The notes: a model not told the origin generated them from the letters alone. Counted from the stretch's first letter, positions 13,400 to 26,877 are shown. The stretch: 64,000 bases of DNA from Chamaelirium japonicum (GCA_947650365.1 CANTAL010000002.1:317501-381500); one strand, 5' to 3'. Numbers and translations: made by a program.

Positions 13400-16300
13400 A
13401 TGGATTATGGTTTCCTATATATTGCTTTGGCCCTAAGTAAGGTTACCCTATAAATAATATACGACCCCTTTCCAATAGATTGCTTAGGCTCTAAGTAAGT
13501 TTACTCTATAATTAATATATGACCCTTTTAGGGTGGGACACGTTTGACGACTCTTTTTTTTTCCCATCTTATAACACGTTATCAGCACGAACATATAGAG
13601 CCCAGCTGACCAGTCATACAAAAACGGAGAGAGAAATGAAGACAAAAGAGAGAGAAGAAGAGAGAAGATAACGAAGAGATAAATAAAGAGAGAAAAGAAA
13701 AGAAGTCCTGCTCTAGTCCGTCGGCCATGGGGATAGGTGTGAAGTAAGATGGAATCTAAATTCCGAAACTCCACTTCTTAATAATATTATTAAATCTCTT
13801 CGTTCTCTTCTTTCTTTCACCTCACAATATTTTATCAGCACGAAAATATCGAGACCAACCGACTAGTCATAAGAAAACGGAGAGAGAAACGAAGATCGAA
13901 GAGAGAGAAGAAGAAAGAAGAGAACGGAGAGATAAACGAAGAGAAAAGAGAGAAGAAGTCCTGTTCCAGTCCATTGGCCATGCATATAGGTGTAAAGTAA
14001 GAAGGAATCTAAATTCCAAAACTCTACAGAAAAGAGAGAAGAAAAGAGAAGAGAACATAGAGATAAATAAAGAGAGAAGAGAGAAGAAGTCCTGCTCCAG
14101 TCCATTGTCCACGGGTATAGGTGTGAAGTAAGAAGGAATCTAAATTCCAAAACTCCACTTATATCTTTATATATCTCTCCATTATCTTTTCTCTTCTTTT
14201 CTCTCTTCTGTGTTGTTTTAGAAGTTAGATTCCTTCTTACTTCACACCTATACCCATGGCTAATGGACTGGAGTAGGACTTCTTCTCTCTTCTCTTTTTA
14301 TTTATCTCTATGTTCTATGTTCTCTCTTCTTCTTTCTCTTCTGTCTTAGTTTCTCCCTCAATTAAATAATTATATTATTTAATTAAATTATTTAGGTAGA
14401 AGAGAGAAGAAAACGGAGAGATAAACGAAGAGAGAAGGGCAAAAGTAGTCCTGCTCCAATCTATTGGCCAAGGGTATAGGTGTGAAGTAAGAAGGAATCT
14501 AAATTCCATAACTCCATAGAAGAGAGAGAAGAAGAGAGAAGAGAACGGAGAATAGAGAAGAGAGAGATGAATCGAGAAGAGAACGTAGAGATTAACGAAG
14601 GGAGAAGAGAGAAGAAGTATTGCTCCAGTCCATTGGCCACAGGTATAGGTGTGAAGTAATAAGAAATCTTAATTCCAAAACTCCACAGAAGAGAGAGAAG
14701 ATAAGGACAGACTTCTATTTAATTATTAAAACTAGAGAGATTTATATTAATTTATTTAGGTCCTTTTCTTTTTTCTCATAACATGTTATCAGCACGAACA
14801 TATTGAGCCCAACCGACTAGTCACAAGAAAACGGAGAGAGAAACAAAGATAAAAGAAAGAGAAAAAGATAGAAGAGAACGGAGAGATAAATGAAGAGAGA
14901 AGAGAAAAGAAGTCCTGCTCCAATCCATTGGCCATGGGTATAAGTATGAAGTAAGAAAGAATCTAAATTCCAAAACTTCACTTCTTAATATTTATACGAC
15001 CCATTTAGGGTAGGGCATGTATGATGGCTCTCTTTCTCCTATCTCATAACTCGCTATCAGCACAAATATATCAAACCCAGTCGACCAGTTATAAAAAAAT
15101 AGAGTGAGAAACGAAGACAGAAGAGAAAGAAGAGAGAAGTGAACAGAGAAATAAACAAAAAGAAAAGAGAGAAGAAGTCTTGCTCCAATCCATTGGCCAT
15201 GGGTATAGGTGTAAAGTAAGAAGGAATCTAAATTCAAAAACTCAATAGAAGAGAGAGAAGAAGAGGGAAGAGAATAGAGAGATAAATAAAGAGAGAAAAA
15301 AGAAGAAGTCCTACTCTAATCCAAAACTTCACTTATTTCTTCATTTCTTTCTCCGTTTTCTTACGACTGGTCAGCTGGGCTCGATATGTTCGTACTGATA
15401 ACATATTGTGAGATGGGAGAAAGAGAGAGCTATCAAACGTGCACCACCCTAAAGGGGTCGTATATTATTTATTATTTATAGAGTAAGCTTACTTAGGGTC
15501 TAAGCAGTCTATGGGAAACCCTAATCCATGGGAGAAGAGAGAAGAGAATGGAGAGATTTAATTATATTATTGAGAAGTGGAGTTTTGGAATTTAGATTAC
15601 TTCTTACTTCTTACCTAGACTTGTGGCCAATGAACTGTAGTAGGACTTTTTCTTTCTTTCTCTTCGTTTATCTCTCCGTTCTCTTATATCTTGTTCTCTT
15701 TCTTCTATTTTTTCTCTATCTTTGTTTTCTTATAACTGATCGGCTAGGCTCGACATGTTCATACTGATAACGTGTTGTGAGATAGGAGAAAGAGAGAGCC
15801 GTCAAATATGCACCACCCTAAAGGGGTCATATAAATATTGAGAAGTTAAGTTTTTAAATTTAAATTCTATCTTACTTCACACTTATACTCGTGGCTAATG
15901 GACTAGAGCAGGACTTCTTGTCTCTACGTTTATCTCTTCATTCTCTTCTATCTTCTTTTCTTTCTTTTGTCTTTGTTTCTCTCTCCATTTTCTCTTCTCT
16001 TTTCTTTTCTCTCTTCTGTATTTGTTTCTCTCTCCGTTTTCACTTGACTGGTAGGTTGGGCTCAATATGTTCATTTTGATAAAGTATTGTGAGGTGGAAG
16101 AAATAGAGAGCCATTAAACATGCCCCACCCTAAAGGGGTCATATAAATATTGAGAAGTAGAGTTTTGTAATTTAGATTCCTTCTTACTTCATACGTATAC
16201 CCATGGCCAATGGACTGGAGCAGGATTTCTTCTCTTTTCTTATTGATAATGTTACTATAATTTTTTTAATTAAATTAATTATTTAATTAAAATGAAGGGA

Positions 16301-17880
16301 GTTTTGGAATTTACTATGATAATCATAATAACTTTGAGATGATGCTATTGAAAAGTAGAGTTTTGGAATTTAGATTCCTTCTTACTTCACACTTATACCC
16401 ATGGCGAATGGACTGGAGCAGGACTTCTTTTCTCTTTTCTCTTTGTTTATCTCTCCGTTCTCTTCTCTTTTCTTCTCTTTTCAGTCTTCGTTTCTCTCTT
16501 TGTTTTCTTTCGACTAGTCGGCTAGGCTCGACATGTTTATACTGATAACGAATTATGAGATGGGAGAAAGAGAGAGCCATCAAACATGCCCCACTATAAA
16601 GGGATCATATTTATTTATAGGGTAAGCTTACTTAGGGCTTAAGTAATCTATGGGAAACCCTAATCCATAGGAAAATAGGGAAGAGAACGGAGATATTTAA
16701 TTATATTATTAAGAAGTGGAGTTTTGGAATTTAGATTCCTTCTTACTTCACTCCTATACCCTTGGAGAATGGACTGGAGTAAGACTTCTTCTCTTTTCTC
16801 TCTTCATTGTTCTTTCCGTTCGCTTCTTTCTTCTTCTCTCTTCTCACAACACGTTATCAGCACGAACATGTCGAGCCTAGCCGACCAGTCACAAGAAAAT
16901 GGTGCAAGAAATGAAGACAGAAGAGAGAGAAGAAGAGAGAAAAGAACAGAGAGATAAATGAAGAGAGAAGAAGAGAAATAAAATATTTTTTATACTTATA
17001 AATTTATATAAATTATTTAATAAATATATAATGTTTTATAATTAAAAATTTAAATAATAATATTGAAATAATACTATTTAAATATTTAAAGAATAGATAC
17101 ACTTTATAATATTTAAAGAAATATTAATTGAAATAAATAAAACAAATACGTAATCTCCCATCTCACAACACGTTATCAGCATGAACATGTCAAGCCCAAT
17201 GGACCAGTCATAAAAAAACAGAGAGAGAAATGAAGACATGAGAGAGAGAAGAAGAGAGAAGGAGATAGAAGAGAACGAAGAGATAATGAAGAAATAAGAG
17301 AGAAGAAGTCTTGCTCCAGTCCACTCGCCACGGGTATAGTTGTTAAGTAAGAAGAATCAAAATTCAAAAATTGTACTTCTTAATAATATAATTAAATCTC
17401 TCCATTCTCTTCTCTCTTCTCCTATGGATTAAGGTTTCCTATAGATTACTTAGGCCCTAAGTAAGCTTACCTTATAAATAATATACGACCCCTTTAGGGT
17501 GGGGCATGTTTGACGGCTCTCTCTTTCTCCTACTTCATAATATATTATCAGTACAAATATTTTGAGCCCAACCGACCAGTCACAAGAAAATAAAGAGGGA
17601 AACGAAGATAGAAAAGAGAGAAGATGAGAGAAGAGAACGAAGAGATAAACGTAAAGAGAAGAGAGAATAAGTTCTACTCCAGTCTATTGGCCATATGTAT
17701 AGGTGTGAAGTAAGAAGGAATCTAAATTCCAAAACTCTACAGAAGAGAGATAAAAAGAGAGAAGAGAACAAAGAGATAAATGAAGAGATAAATGAAGAGA
17801 GAAGAAGTCTTACTCAAATCCATCAGCCACGGGTAAAGGTGTGAAGTAAAAAGAAATCTAAATTCCAAAACTCCACTTCT
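13400..17880. repeat. Array block, second 5.3 kb unit
   Basis: This gene-free block of family copies on both strands is the direct duplicate of about 8.5-12.5 kb. Its mirror in the right arm is about 39.95-44.3 kb. It contains an AATTAAATAATTATATTATT module near 14,360, a TTCTATTTAATTATTAAAAC module near 14,710, a small AT module in minus orientation at 16,243-16,350 and the type 2 module at 16,977-17,153. ORFs here are products of the CT/GA tracts. Confidence 0.8.
16977..17153 (+). repeat. Small AT-rich module (type 2), plus orientation
   Basis: Same module and borders as 11,641-11,817, displaced by about 5.33 kb. The mirror partner is 40,659-40,836. Confidence 0.75.
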
Positions 17881-18754
17881 CAATAATATTATGTAAACGT
17901 TATTATGATTATCATAGTAATATTACTAAATTTTTTTAATTAAATTAATAATTTATTTAATTATTTAATAATTTAATAATTTAAATAATTTTTTAATTAA
18001 TTTTTTTATAAAATAAATAATTTATTTACTTATTTAATTATATAGTTATTTAATTAAATTTATTTATTTATTTATTATTATGAAAATATTTAATATTTAA
18101 ATTAGGTAACTATTTAATTATTTAAATTATTAAATAAAAAAATAATAGTTTAATTATATACTTATTTAATTTATTTATTTTAATTGGTATTTTTAAAATA
18201 TTATTTTATTATTAAATGATTAAAAAATAAGTTTATTATTTAAATATTTAAAAACTTATTTAGTGAAGAAATATATTAAATATATTATTTACAAAAACAA
18301 ATAAATAATTTAATTATTAAATAATTTTATAGTTAAATAAATAATAATGAAATAAATTATTATGTAATTAAATAATTAAATCATTAAATAATTATTTTAT
18401 TAAATTATGAAATTTTAATTAAAATTAATAAAAAAAATTAATTATTTAATTAAGTAATAAAATAAAAAATAATTTAATAACTATTTACTTGTTATTTAAA
18501 TAATTAGTTAATTATTTAAATATATAAATAATAAAATATTTTTAAATAACTTAATATTTTTTAAAATAATCAAATAAATATTTATTTATTTTAATATTTA
18601 AATGAAAATAAATTATTTAAATAATTTAGTTATTTATTTATATGGATAAATAAATATTTTTTTAATTATATAATTATTTAATAATTTAATTTATTAAACT
18701 AATTAAATTAATTAAATAATAAGAAGTAAAGAAGGAAGATGAGGTACACCCGAT
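17881..18754 (+). repeat. AT-rich core module (plus orientation)
   Basis: AT-rich core with the same start as 12,521-13,399, ending in the AAGAAGGAAGATGAGGTACA border sequence and then running into an ATTTTAGATTCC family copy. The mirror partner is 38,971-39,951, which carries the same border in complement near 39,080. Confidence 0.75.
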
Positions 18755-21700
18755 TTTAGATTCCTTTTTACTTCACACCTATACCCGTGGGCAATGCACT
18801 GAAGTAGATCTTTTTTTCTCGTCTCTCTTTATTTATCTCTCTATTCTTTTTTTACTTCTTCTCTCTCTTTTGTGTTCTTTTTTCTTTCTGTTTTTTTGTG
18901 ACTGGTCGGTTGGGGTCGACATATTTATACTGATAATGTGTTGTAAGAGGAAAGAAGAAGAGAGAAAAGAATGGAGAGATAAACGAAGAGAGAAGTCCTA
19001 TTCATGTCCATTTACCACGGGTATAGGTAAGAAGTAAGAAGGAACCTAAATTCCAAAACTCTATTTCTCAATAATACAATTAAATCTCTCCGTTCTCTTC
19101 TTGATCTCTTATATGGATTAGGGTTTCCTATAGATTACTTAGGCCCTAAGTAAGCTAACCTTATAAATAATATACGACCCCCTCAGGGTGGGGAACGTTT
19201 AATGGCTCTCTCTTTCTCGTATCGCACAACACATTATCAGCACGAACATGTCGAGCCCAGCCGACTAGTCACAAGAAAATAAAGAGAGAAATAAAGAGAG
19301 AAGTGGAGTTTTAGAATTTAGATTCCTTCTAACTTTACACCTATACCCGTGGCCAATGGAGTGGAGCAGGACTTCTTCTCTCTTATCTCTTTGTTTATTT
19401 CTCCGTTCTCTTCTATCTTCTCCCATAGATTAGGGTTTTATATAGATTGCTTAGGCCCTAAGTAAGCTTGCCCTATAAATAATATACGACCATTTTAGGG
19501 TGGGGCATGTTTGAAGGCTTTCTCTATCTCCCATCTCACAATACATTATCAGCACAAAAATATCGAGCCCATCTGACTAGTCGTATGAAAACGGAGAGAG
19601 AAATGAAGACAGAAGTGAAGTTTTGGAATTTAGATTCCTTCTTACTTCACATCTATATCCGTGGCCAATGGACTGGAGTAGGACTTCTTCTATTTTCTCT
19701 CTTTATTTATCTCTCTATTCTCTTCTTTCTTCTTCTATCTCTTCTGTGGAGTTTTGGAATTTAGATTCCTTCTTGCTTCACACCTATACCCATGACCAAT
19801 GGACTGGAGTAGGACTTATTCTCCCTTCTATCTTTGTTTATATCTCCGTTCTCTTCTCTCTTCTTCTCTCTCCTTTATCTTTGTTTCTCTCTCCGTTTTT
19901 TTAGGGCTGGTCGGTTGGGCTCGACATGTTCGTGCTGATAACGTATTATGAGATGAGAGAAAGAGCGAGCCGTCAAACTTGCCCCACCCTAAAGGGGTCA
20001 TATATTACTGAGAAGTGGAGTTTTGGAATTTAGATTCCTTCTTACTTCATACCTATACCCATGACGAATAGACTAGAGCAGGACTTCTTCTCTATTCTCT
20101 CTTTGTTTATCTCTCCGTTCTCTTCTTTCATTTTTTCTCTTCTCACAACACATTATCAGTACGAACATGTTGAGCCCAGCCGACCTATCACAAGAAAACG
20201 GTGAGAGAAACAAAGACTGAAGAGAAAGAAGAATAGAGAAGAGAATGGAGAGATAAATAAAGAGAGAAGAAGCCCTACTCCAGTCCATTGGCCACGGGTA
20301 TAGGTATGAATTAAGAAGGAATCTAAATTCTAAAACTTTACTTCTTAATATTTATACGACCCCTTTATAGTGGGGCACGTTTAACGGGTCTCTCTTTGTC
20401 CTATCTTATAACACATTATCAGTATGAACATGTCGAGCCCAGCCGATCAGTCATAAAAATATAGAGAGAGAAACAAAGACAGAAGTGGAGTTTTTGATTT
20501 TAGATTTCTGCTTACCTCAAACCTATACCCGTGGCTAATAGACTGGAGTAGGACTTCTTCTCTCTTCTGTCTTTATTTATCTCTCTGTTCTCTTTTCTTT
20601 TCTTCTCTCTCTTCTATGGAGTTTTGGACTAGAGCAAAACTTTTTCTCCCTTCTATCTTCATTTATCTCTCTGTTCTTTTCTCTATTCTGTCTTTGTTTC
20701 TCTCTCTATTTTCTTGTGACTTGTCGGCTGGGATCGACATGTTCGTGCTGATAATGTGTTGTGAGATGGGAGAGAGAGAGAGAGCCGTCAAATACGCCCC
20801 ACCTTAAAGGGGTCGTATAAATATTAAAGAGTAGAGTTTTGGAATTTAGATTCCTTTTTACTTCACAGCTATACCCGTGTCCAATGGCCTGGAGCAGGAC
20901 TTCTTCTCTCTTCTCTGTTTGTTTATCTCTTCGTTCTCTTTTCTCTTTTCTCTTCTCTCTCTGCTGTCTTTATTTCTCTCTCTGTTTTCTTGTGACTAGT
21001 CGATTGGGTTCGACATGTTCATGCTGATAACATGTTATGAGAAAAGAGAAGAGAGAAGAGAAGGGAGAGATAAATGAATTATTTAACGATTGGGCTCGAT
21101 ATGTTCATACTGATAACGTATTGTAAGATGGGATAAAGAGAGAGCTGTCATATGTGCCCCACCCTTTATATTATTTATATGGTATGCTTACTTAGGGCTT
21201 AAGCAATCTATGAGAAACCCTATTCCAAAAGAAAGATCCGACGGTGGATAATGAACTAGAGTAGGTCTTCTTCTCTCTTCTCTCTTCATTTATCTCTCTG
21301 TTGTCTTCTCTCTTCTTTTTAATCTTCTGTGGAGTTTTGGAATTTACATTCCTTCCTACTTCACACCTTTATCCGTGGTCAATGGACTGGACCAGGACTT
21401 CTTCTCTCTTCTTTCTTCGTTTATTCCCTCTTCTTCTTTCTCTTATGTCTTCGTTTCTCTCTCTCTCTTCTATCTTTATTTTTCTCTTTGTTTTCTTGTG
21501 ACTGGTCGGCTGGGCTCGACATGTTCGTGCTGATAACATATTTTGAGAAGAGAGAAGAAGAGAGAAGAGAATAGAAAGATAAGCGAAGAGAGAAGAAGTT
21601 ATACTCCAATCCATTCGCGATGGGTATAGGTATGAAATAAGAAGGAATCTAAATTCTAAAACTCCACTTCTCAATAATATAATTATAATCTCTCTGTTCT

Positions 21701-24700
21701 TTCTCTCTTCTCCCATGGATTGCTTAGGCCCTAAGTAAGCTTACACCATAAATAATATACAACCCCTTTTGGATAGGGCACGTTTGACGGCTCTCTCTTT
21801 CTCCCATCTTACAACATGTTATCGGATTTTTTCTGACTTCACACCTATACCCGTGGCCAATGGAATAGAGCTGGACTTCTTCTCTTTTCCCTCTTTGTTT
21901 AACTCTCTGATCTCTTCTCTCTTCTTCTATCTCTTCTGTCTTCGTTTATCTCTCCATTTTCTTATGACTGGTCGATTGAGCTCGAAATGATCGTGCTGAT
22001 AACGTGTTGTGAGATGAGTCAAAAAGAGAACCGTCCAACGTGCCCTACCTTAAAGGGATCGTATAAATATTAAGAAGTGGAGTTTTGGATTTTAGATTCC
22101 TTTTTACATCACACCTATACCCATGGCCAATGCACTGGAGTAGGTCTTCTTCTCTCTACTATCTTCTCACATCATTTATCTCTCCATTCTCTCTGTTCTT
22201 TTCTCTCTTCTGTCTTCGTTTCTCTCTCTATTTTTTTATGACTGGTCGGTTGGGGTTGACATGTTCATGCCGATAACATATTGTGAGAAAAGAGAAGAGA
22301 ACAAAGAGATAAATAAAGAGAGAAGAGAACATAGAGATAAACGAAGAGAGAAGAAGTCATGCTCATGTCCATTTACCCCAGGTATAGGTACGAAGTAAGA
22401 AGGAACCTAAATTCCAAAACTCTATTTCTTAATAATATAATTAAATCTCTTTGTTCTCTTCTTTATCTCTCATATGGATTAAGGTTTCCTATAGATTGCT
22501 TAGGCCCTAAATAATCTTGCCTTTTAAATAATATACGACCCTCTTAGGGTTAGGAACGTTTGACGGCTCTCTCTTTCTCCCATCTCACAACACATTATCA
22601 GCACGACCATGTCAAGCCCAGCCGACCAGTCGTAAAAAAACAGAGAGAGAAATGGAGACAAAAGTGGAGTTTTGGAATATAGATTCTTTCTAACTTTATA
22701 CCTATACCTGTAGCCAATGGACTGGACCAGGACTTATTCTCTCTTCTATCTTCGTTTAATTTTTTGTTCTCTTCTATCTTCTCCCATGGATTTGGGTTTC
22801 TCATAGATTGCTTAGGCCCTAAGTAAGTTTACCCTATAAATAATATACGACCCCTTTAGGGTAGGGCACGTTTGACGACTTTCTCTTTCTCCCATCTCAT
22901 AACACGTTATTAGCACGAACATGTCGAGCCCATCCGACCAGTCGTAAGAAAATAGAGAGAGAAACGAAGACAGAAGTGGAGTTTTGGAATTTAGATTCCT
23001 TCTTATTTCACACCTATACTCGTGGCCAATGGACTGGAATAGGACTTCTTCTCTTTTCTCTCTTTATTTACCTCTCTATTCTCTTCTCTCTACTTCTCTC
23101 TCTTTTGTGGAGTTTTGGAATTTAGATTCCTTTTTACTTCATACCTATACTTGTGGCCAATAGACTAGAGCAGGACTTCTTCTCTCTTCTCTCTTCTCTC
23201 TTTGTTTATCTCTTCGTTATCTTCTCTTTTCATCTCTCTCTTTTGTCTTCATTTCTCTCTCCGTTTTCTTGTAATTGGTCGGTTGGGCTCGACATATTCA
23301 TGCTGATAATGTATTATGAGATAGAAGAAAGTAAGCACCATCAAACATGCTCCACCCTAAAGGGGTTGTATATTATTTATAGGGTATGCTTACTTAGGGC
23401 CTAAGCAATCTATGGAAAAACCTAATCCATAGGAAAAGAGAGAAGAGAATAGTGAGATTTAATTATATTATTGAGAAGTGGAGTTTTAGAATTTAGATTA
23501 CTTCTTACTTCATTCCTATACCCATGGCCAATGGACTGGAGTAGGTCTTCTTCTCTCTTCTATCTTTGTTTATATCCCGTTCTCTTCTCTCTCCTCTGTC
23601 TTTGTTTCTCTCACTGTTTTCTTGCGACTGGTCGGTTGGGCTTGATATGTTCGTACTGATAACGTGTTATAAGATGGAAGAAAGAGAGAGCCGTCAAATG
23701 TGACCGACCCTAAAATAATCGTATATTATTTATAGGGTTAGCTTACTTTGGGCCTAAGCAATCTATGGGAAACCCTAATCCATGGAAGAAGAGAGAAGAG
23801 AATGTAGAGATTTAATTATATTATTAAGAAGTAGAATTTTTGACTTCTTCTCTATTCTCTCTTCTTCTCTCTTCTCACAACACGTTATAAGCATGAACAT
23901 ATCGAGCCCAGCCGACCAGTTGCAAAAAAATAGAGAGAGAAACAAAGACAGAAGAGAGAGAAGAATAGAGAAGAGAACAGAGAGATAAATAAAGAGAGAA
24001 GAGAGAAGAAGCCCTACTCTAGTCCATTGGCCACGAGTATAGGTGCGAAGTAAGTAGGAATCTAAATTCTAAAACTCCACTTCTCAATATTTATACAACC
24101 CCTTTATGGTGGGGCATGTTTGACGGGTCTCTCTTTGTCCTATCTTACAACACGTTATCAGCACGAATATATCAAACCCAACCGACCTGTCCCAAGAAAA
24201 AGGAGAGAGAAACAAAGACAGAAGTAGAGTTTTTGAATTTAGATTTCTTCTTACTTCACACCTATACCCATGGCCAATGGATTGGAGCAGGACTTCTTCT
24301 CTCTTCTCTCTTCATTTATCTCTCTGTTCTATTCTCTTTTCTTTTCTCTCTTCTATAGAGTTTTCGACTGGAGTAGGACTTCTTTTCCTTTCTATCTTCA
24401 TTTATCTCTCCGTTCTCTTCTCTCTTTTTCTCTCTTTTGTCTTTGTTTCTCTCTTCGTTTTCTTGTGACTGGTCGGCTGGGATCGACATGTTCGTACTGA
24501 TAACGTGTTGTGAGATGGGAGAGAGAGAGACGTCAAATATGCCCCACCTAAAACGATCGTATAAATATTGCGAAGTGGAGTTTTAGAATTTAGATTCCTT
24601 CTTACTTTACAGCTATACCCATGGCCAATGGACTGGAGTATGACTTCTTCTCTCTTCTCTCTTCGTTTATCTCTTCATTCTCTTTTCTCTTCTTCTCTCT

Positions 24701-25712
24701 CTTCTCTCTTCGTTTCTTTCTTTGTTTCCTTATGACTGGTCTGCTGGGCTCGACATGTTCGTGTTGATATCGTGTTATGAGAAGAGAGAAGAGAATAGAG
24801 AGATAAATAAAGAGAGAAGAGAGAAGAAGTCATGTTCTATGTTATTTAACTAATATATGATTGTGAAAAAAACAGAGAGAGAAACAAAGACAGAAGAGAA
24901 AGAAGAAGAGAGAATAAAACGAAGAGATAAACAAAAAGAGAAGAAGTCCTGCTCTAGTCCATTGGCCACAGGTATAGGTGTAAAGTAAAAAAGAATCTAA
25001 ATTCTAAATCTCTACTTCTCAATATTTATACGACCTATTTAGGGTGGGGCATGTTTGATGGCTCTTTTATTCTCCCATCTCACAATACTTACCATATAAA
25101 TAATGTACAACCCCTTTAGGGTGGGGCACGTTAGACGGCTCTTTCTTTCTCCTATCTCACAACATGTTATCAGCATGAATATATCGAGCCCAACCGACCA
25201 GTCATAAGAAACAGAGAGAGAAATAAGACAGAAGAGAGAGAAGAAAAGAGAGAAGAGAATAGAGAGATAAACGAAGAGTAAAGAGAGATGAAGTCCTTCT
25301 CCAGTCTATTAACCACGGGTATAGGTATGAAGTAAGAAGGAATCTAAATTCCAAAACTCCACTTCTATCTTTGTTTCTCTTTTCGTTTTCTTGCGACTGG
25401 TCGGCTGGGCTCAATAGGTTCATGCTGATAACGTGTTATAAGATGGGAGAAAAAAAGAGCCGTCAAACGAGCCCCACCCTGAAGGGGTCGTATAAATATT
25501 AAGAAGTAGAGTTTTGGAATTTAGATTCCTTCATACTTCATACCTTACCCGTGGTCAATGGACTGGAGTGGGACTTCTCTCTTCTCTTTTCGTTTATCTA
25601 TCCGTTCTCTTCTATCTTCTTCTAACTTCTCTCTTCGTTTATCTCTCCGTTCTCTTCTCTTTTCTTTTCTCTCTTTTATCTTCATTTCTCTCTCCGTTTT
25701 CTTATGACTTAT
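18755..25712. repeat. Array block with 3.4 kb direct duplication
   Basis: This gene-free block of family copies contains a direct duplication of about 3.4 kb. The segment starting near 19,000 (CATGTCCATTTACCACGGG) recurs near 22,360 with shared rare variants such as GGAACCTAAATTCC and CTCATATGGATTA or its close match. Up to 24,280 the block mirrors 32,921-38,970. From 24,280 to 25,712 I found no mirror partner. At 21,331-21,668 two opposed half-copies form a hairpin-like unit of about 340 bp. Confidence 0.75.
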
Positions 25713-25909
25713 TGTGACGACCAAGATCCAATAGGCCAATAGCCAAGAGCCAAGACTCCTGAGGCGAGAATGCCAAGATGGATGAGGTGAGGTGAGGTGA
25801 GGTGAGGTGTACAAGGCCATGAGTTAGCCCCACATCGCCTGGAGAGAAGGAGATCCTGAGCTACTTATATAATTTCCCCTCCCAAACATAGAAGACGCGT
25901 TTTAAAACC

Positions 25910-26010
25910 GTGCGCCGCTACGGAATTCGTAAGAACTCCGTAGTTAAGCATGCTCGGGCGAGAGTAGTACCAGGATGGGTGACCTCCTGGGAAGTTCTCG
26001 TGCAGGCATG
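25910..26010 (+). repeat. 5S rRNA-like domain in Cassandra LTR 1
   Basis: The domain resembles plant 5S rRNA from GAACTCCGTAGTTAAGC through GGGCGAGAGTAGTACCAGG to GATGGGTGACCTCCTGGG. This covers the internal pol III promoter (box A, intermediate element, box C). Equivalent domains lie at 26,316-26,417, 26,733-26,833, 31,510-31,610, 31,933-32,033, 32,355-32,453 and 32,776-32,875. It belongs to the element and is not a ribosomal gene: the 5' part of the molecule does not match 5S, and the context is an LTR. Confidence 0.9.
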
Positions 26011-26053
26011 GGCAAAGCGGACAAAATCTTGTGTGTTTGGGGCGGATGTTACA

Positions 26054-26133
26054 AAATGGTATCAGAGCCGGTTCTCCTCGGGATGGGGGGGTCTAACCCT
26101 ACACGAGGACGTGTAGCCATAAGGGGGGTGGAT
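26054..26133 (+). repeat. Cassandra internal region with tRNA-Met primer site
   Basis: An 80-bp stretch between two LTRs. TGGTATCAGAGCC lies a few bases after the LTR end and AAGGGGGGTGGAT lies directly before the next LTR. These are the primer-binding site and polypurine tract, and nothing else of note is present. The same region recurs at 26,461-26,540, 31,655-31,735, 32,078-32,157 and 32,499-32,578. Confidence 0.88.
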
Positions 26134-26877
26134 TGTGACGACCAAGATCTAATAGGCCAATAGCCAAGAGCCAAGACTCCTGAGGCGAGAATGCCAAGAT
26201 GGATGAGGTGAGGTGTACATGGCCATGAGTTAGCCCCACATCGCCTGGAGAGAAGGAGATCCTGAGCTACTTATATAATTTCCCCTCCCAAATATAGAAG
26301 ACGCGTTTTAAAATCGTGCGCCGCTACGGAATTCGTAAGAACTCCGTAGTTAAGCGTGCTCGGGCGAGAGTAGTACCAGGATGGGTGACCACCCTGGGAA
26401 GTTCTCGTACGGGCACGGGCAAAGCGGACAAAATCTTGTGTGTTTAGGGCGGATGTTACAAAATGGTATCAGAGCCGGTTCTCCTCGGGATGGGGGGGTC
26501 TAACCCTACACGAGGACGTATAGCCCTAAGGGGGGTGGATTGTGACGACCAAGATCCAATAAGCCAATAGCCAAGAGCCAAGACTCCTGAGGCTAGGATG
26601 CCAAGAAGGATGAGGTGAGGTGAGGTGAGGTGTACAAGGCCATGAGTTAGCCCCACATCGCCTGGAGAGAAGGAGATCCTGAGTTACTTATATAATTTCC
26701 CCTCCCAAACATAGAAGACGCGTTTTAAAACCGTGCGCCGCTACGGAATTCGTAAGAACTCCGTAGTTAAGCGTGCTCGGGCGAGAGTAGTACCAGGATG
26801 GGTAACCACCCTGGGAAGTTCTCGTACGGGCACAGGCAAAGCGGACAAAATCTTGTGTGTTTGGGGCGGATGTTACA

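Larger units (their letters stand above)
5809..24280 (+). repeat. Left arm of giant inverted repeat
   Basis: This arm pairs in reverse complement with 32,921-61,778. Pairs read by eye, as left/right position: 7,300/60,260 (AT module), 8,480/59,330 (flank of the copia insertion), 9,690/48,125 (GTGCCGGC variant shared), 13,380/44,335 (end of AT core), 18,720/39,080, 19,620/37,695, 20,615/36,600, 21,240/35,980, 22,980/34,240 and 24,060/33,155. The position sums stay near 57.2-57.8 kb, and rise to about 67.6 kb beyond the 10,004-bp copia insertion. Rare variants are shared by the two arms, so this is a segmental duplication and not chance similarity of family members. Arm divergence looks like roughly 10% but was not computed. 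Confidence 0.85.
25713..26877 (+). mobile_element. Cassandra TRIM, tandem array of three LTRs and two internal regions
   Basis: The array is LTR, internal, LTR, internal, LTR, all in the same direction. The LTRs (25,713-26,053; 26,134-26,460; 26,541-26,877) begin TGTGACGACC and end GATGTTACA. The 80-bp internal regions hold the primer site TGGTATCAGAGCC, complementary to the 3' end of initiator tRNA-Met, and a purine tract AAGGGGGGTGGAT just before the next LTR. Each LTR contains a 5S rRNA-like domain of about 100 bp, the hallmark of Cassandra. No protein is encoded, as expected of a TRIM, which depends on other elements for enzymes. I see no clean target-site duplication around the array. 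Copies differ in the number of GGTGA repeats (one to four). Confidence 0.93.
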
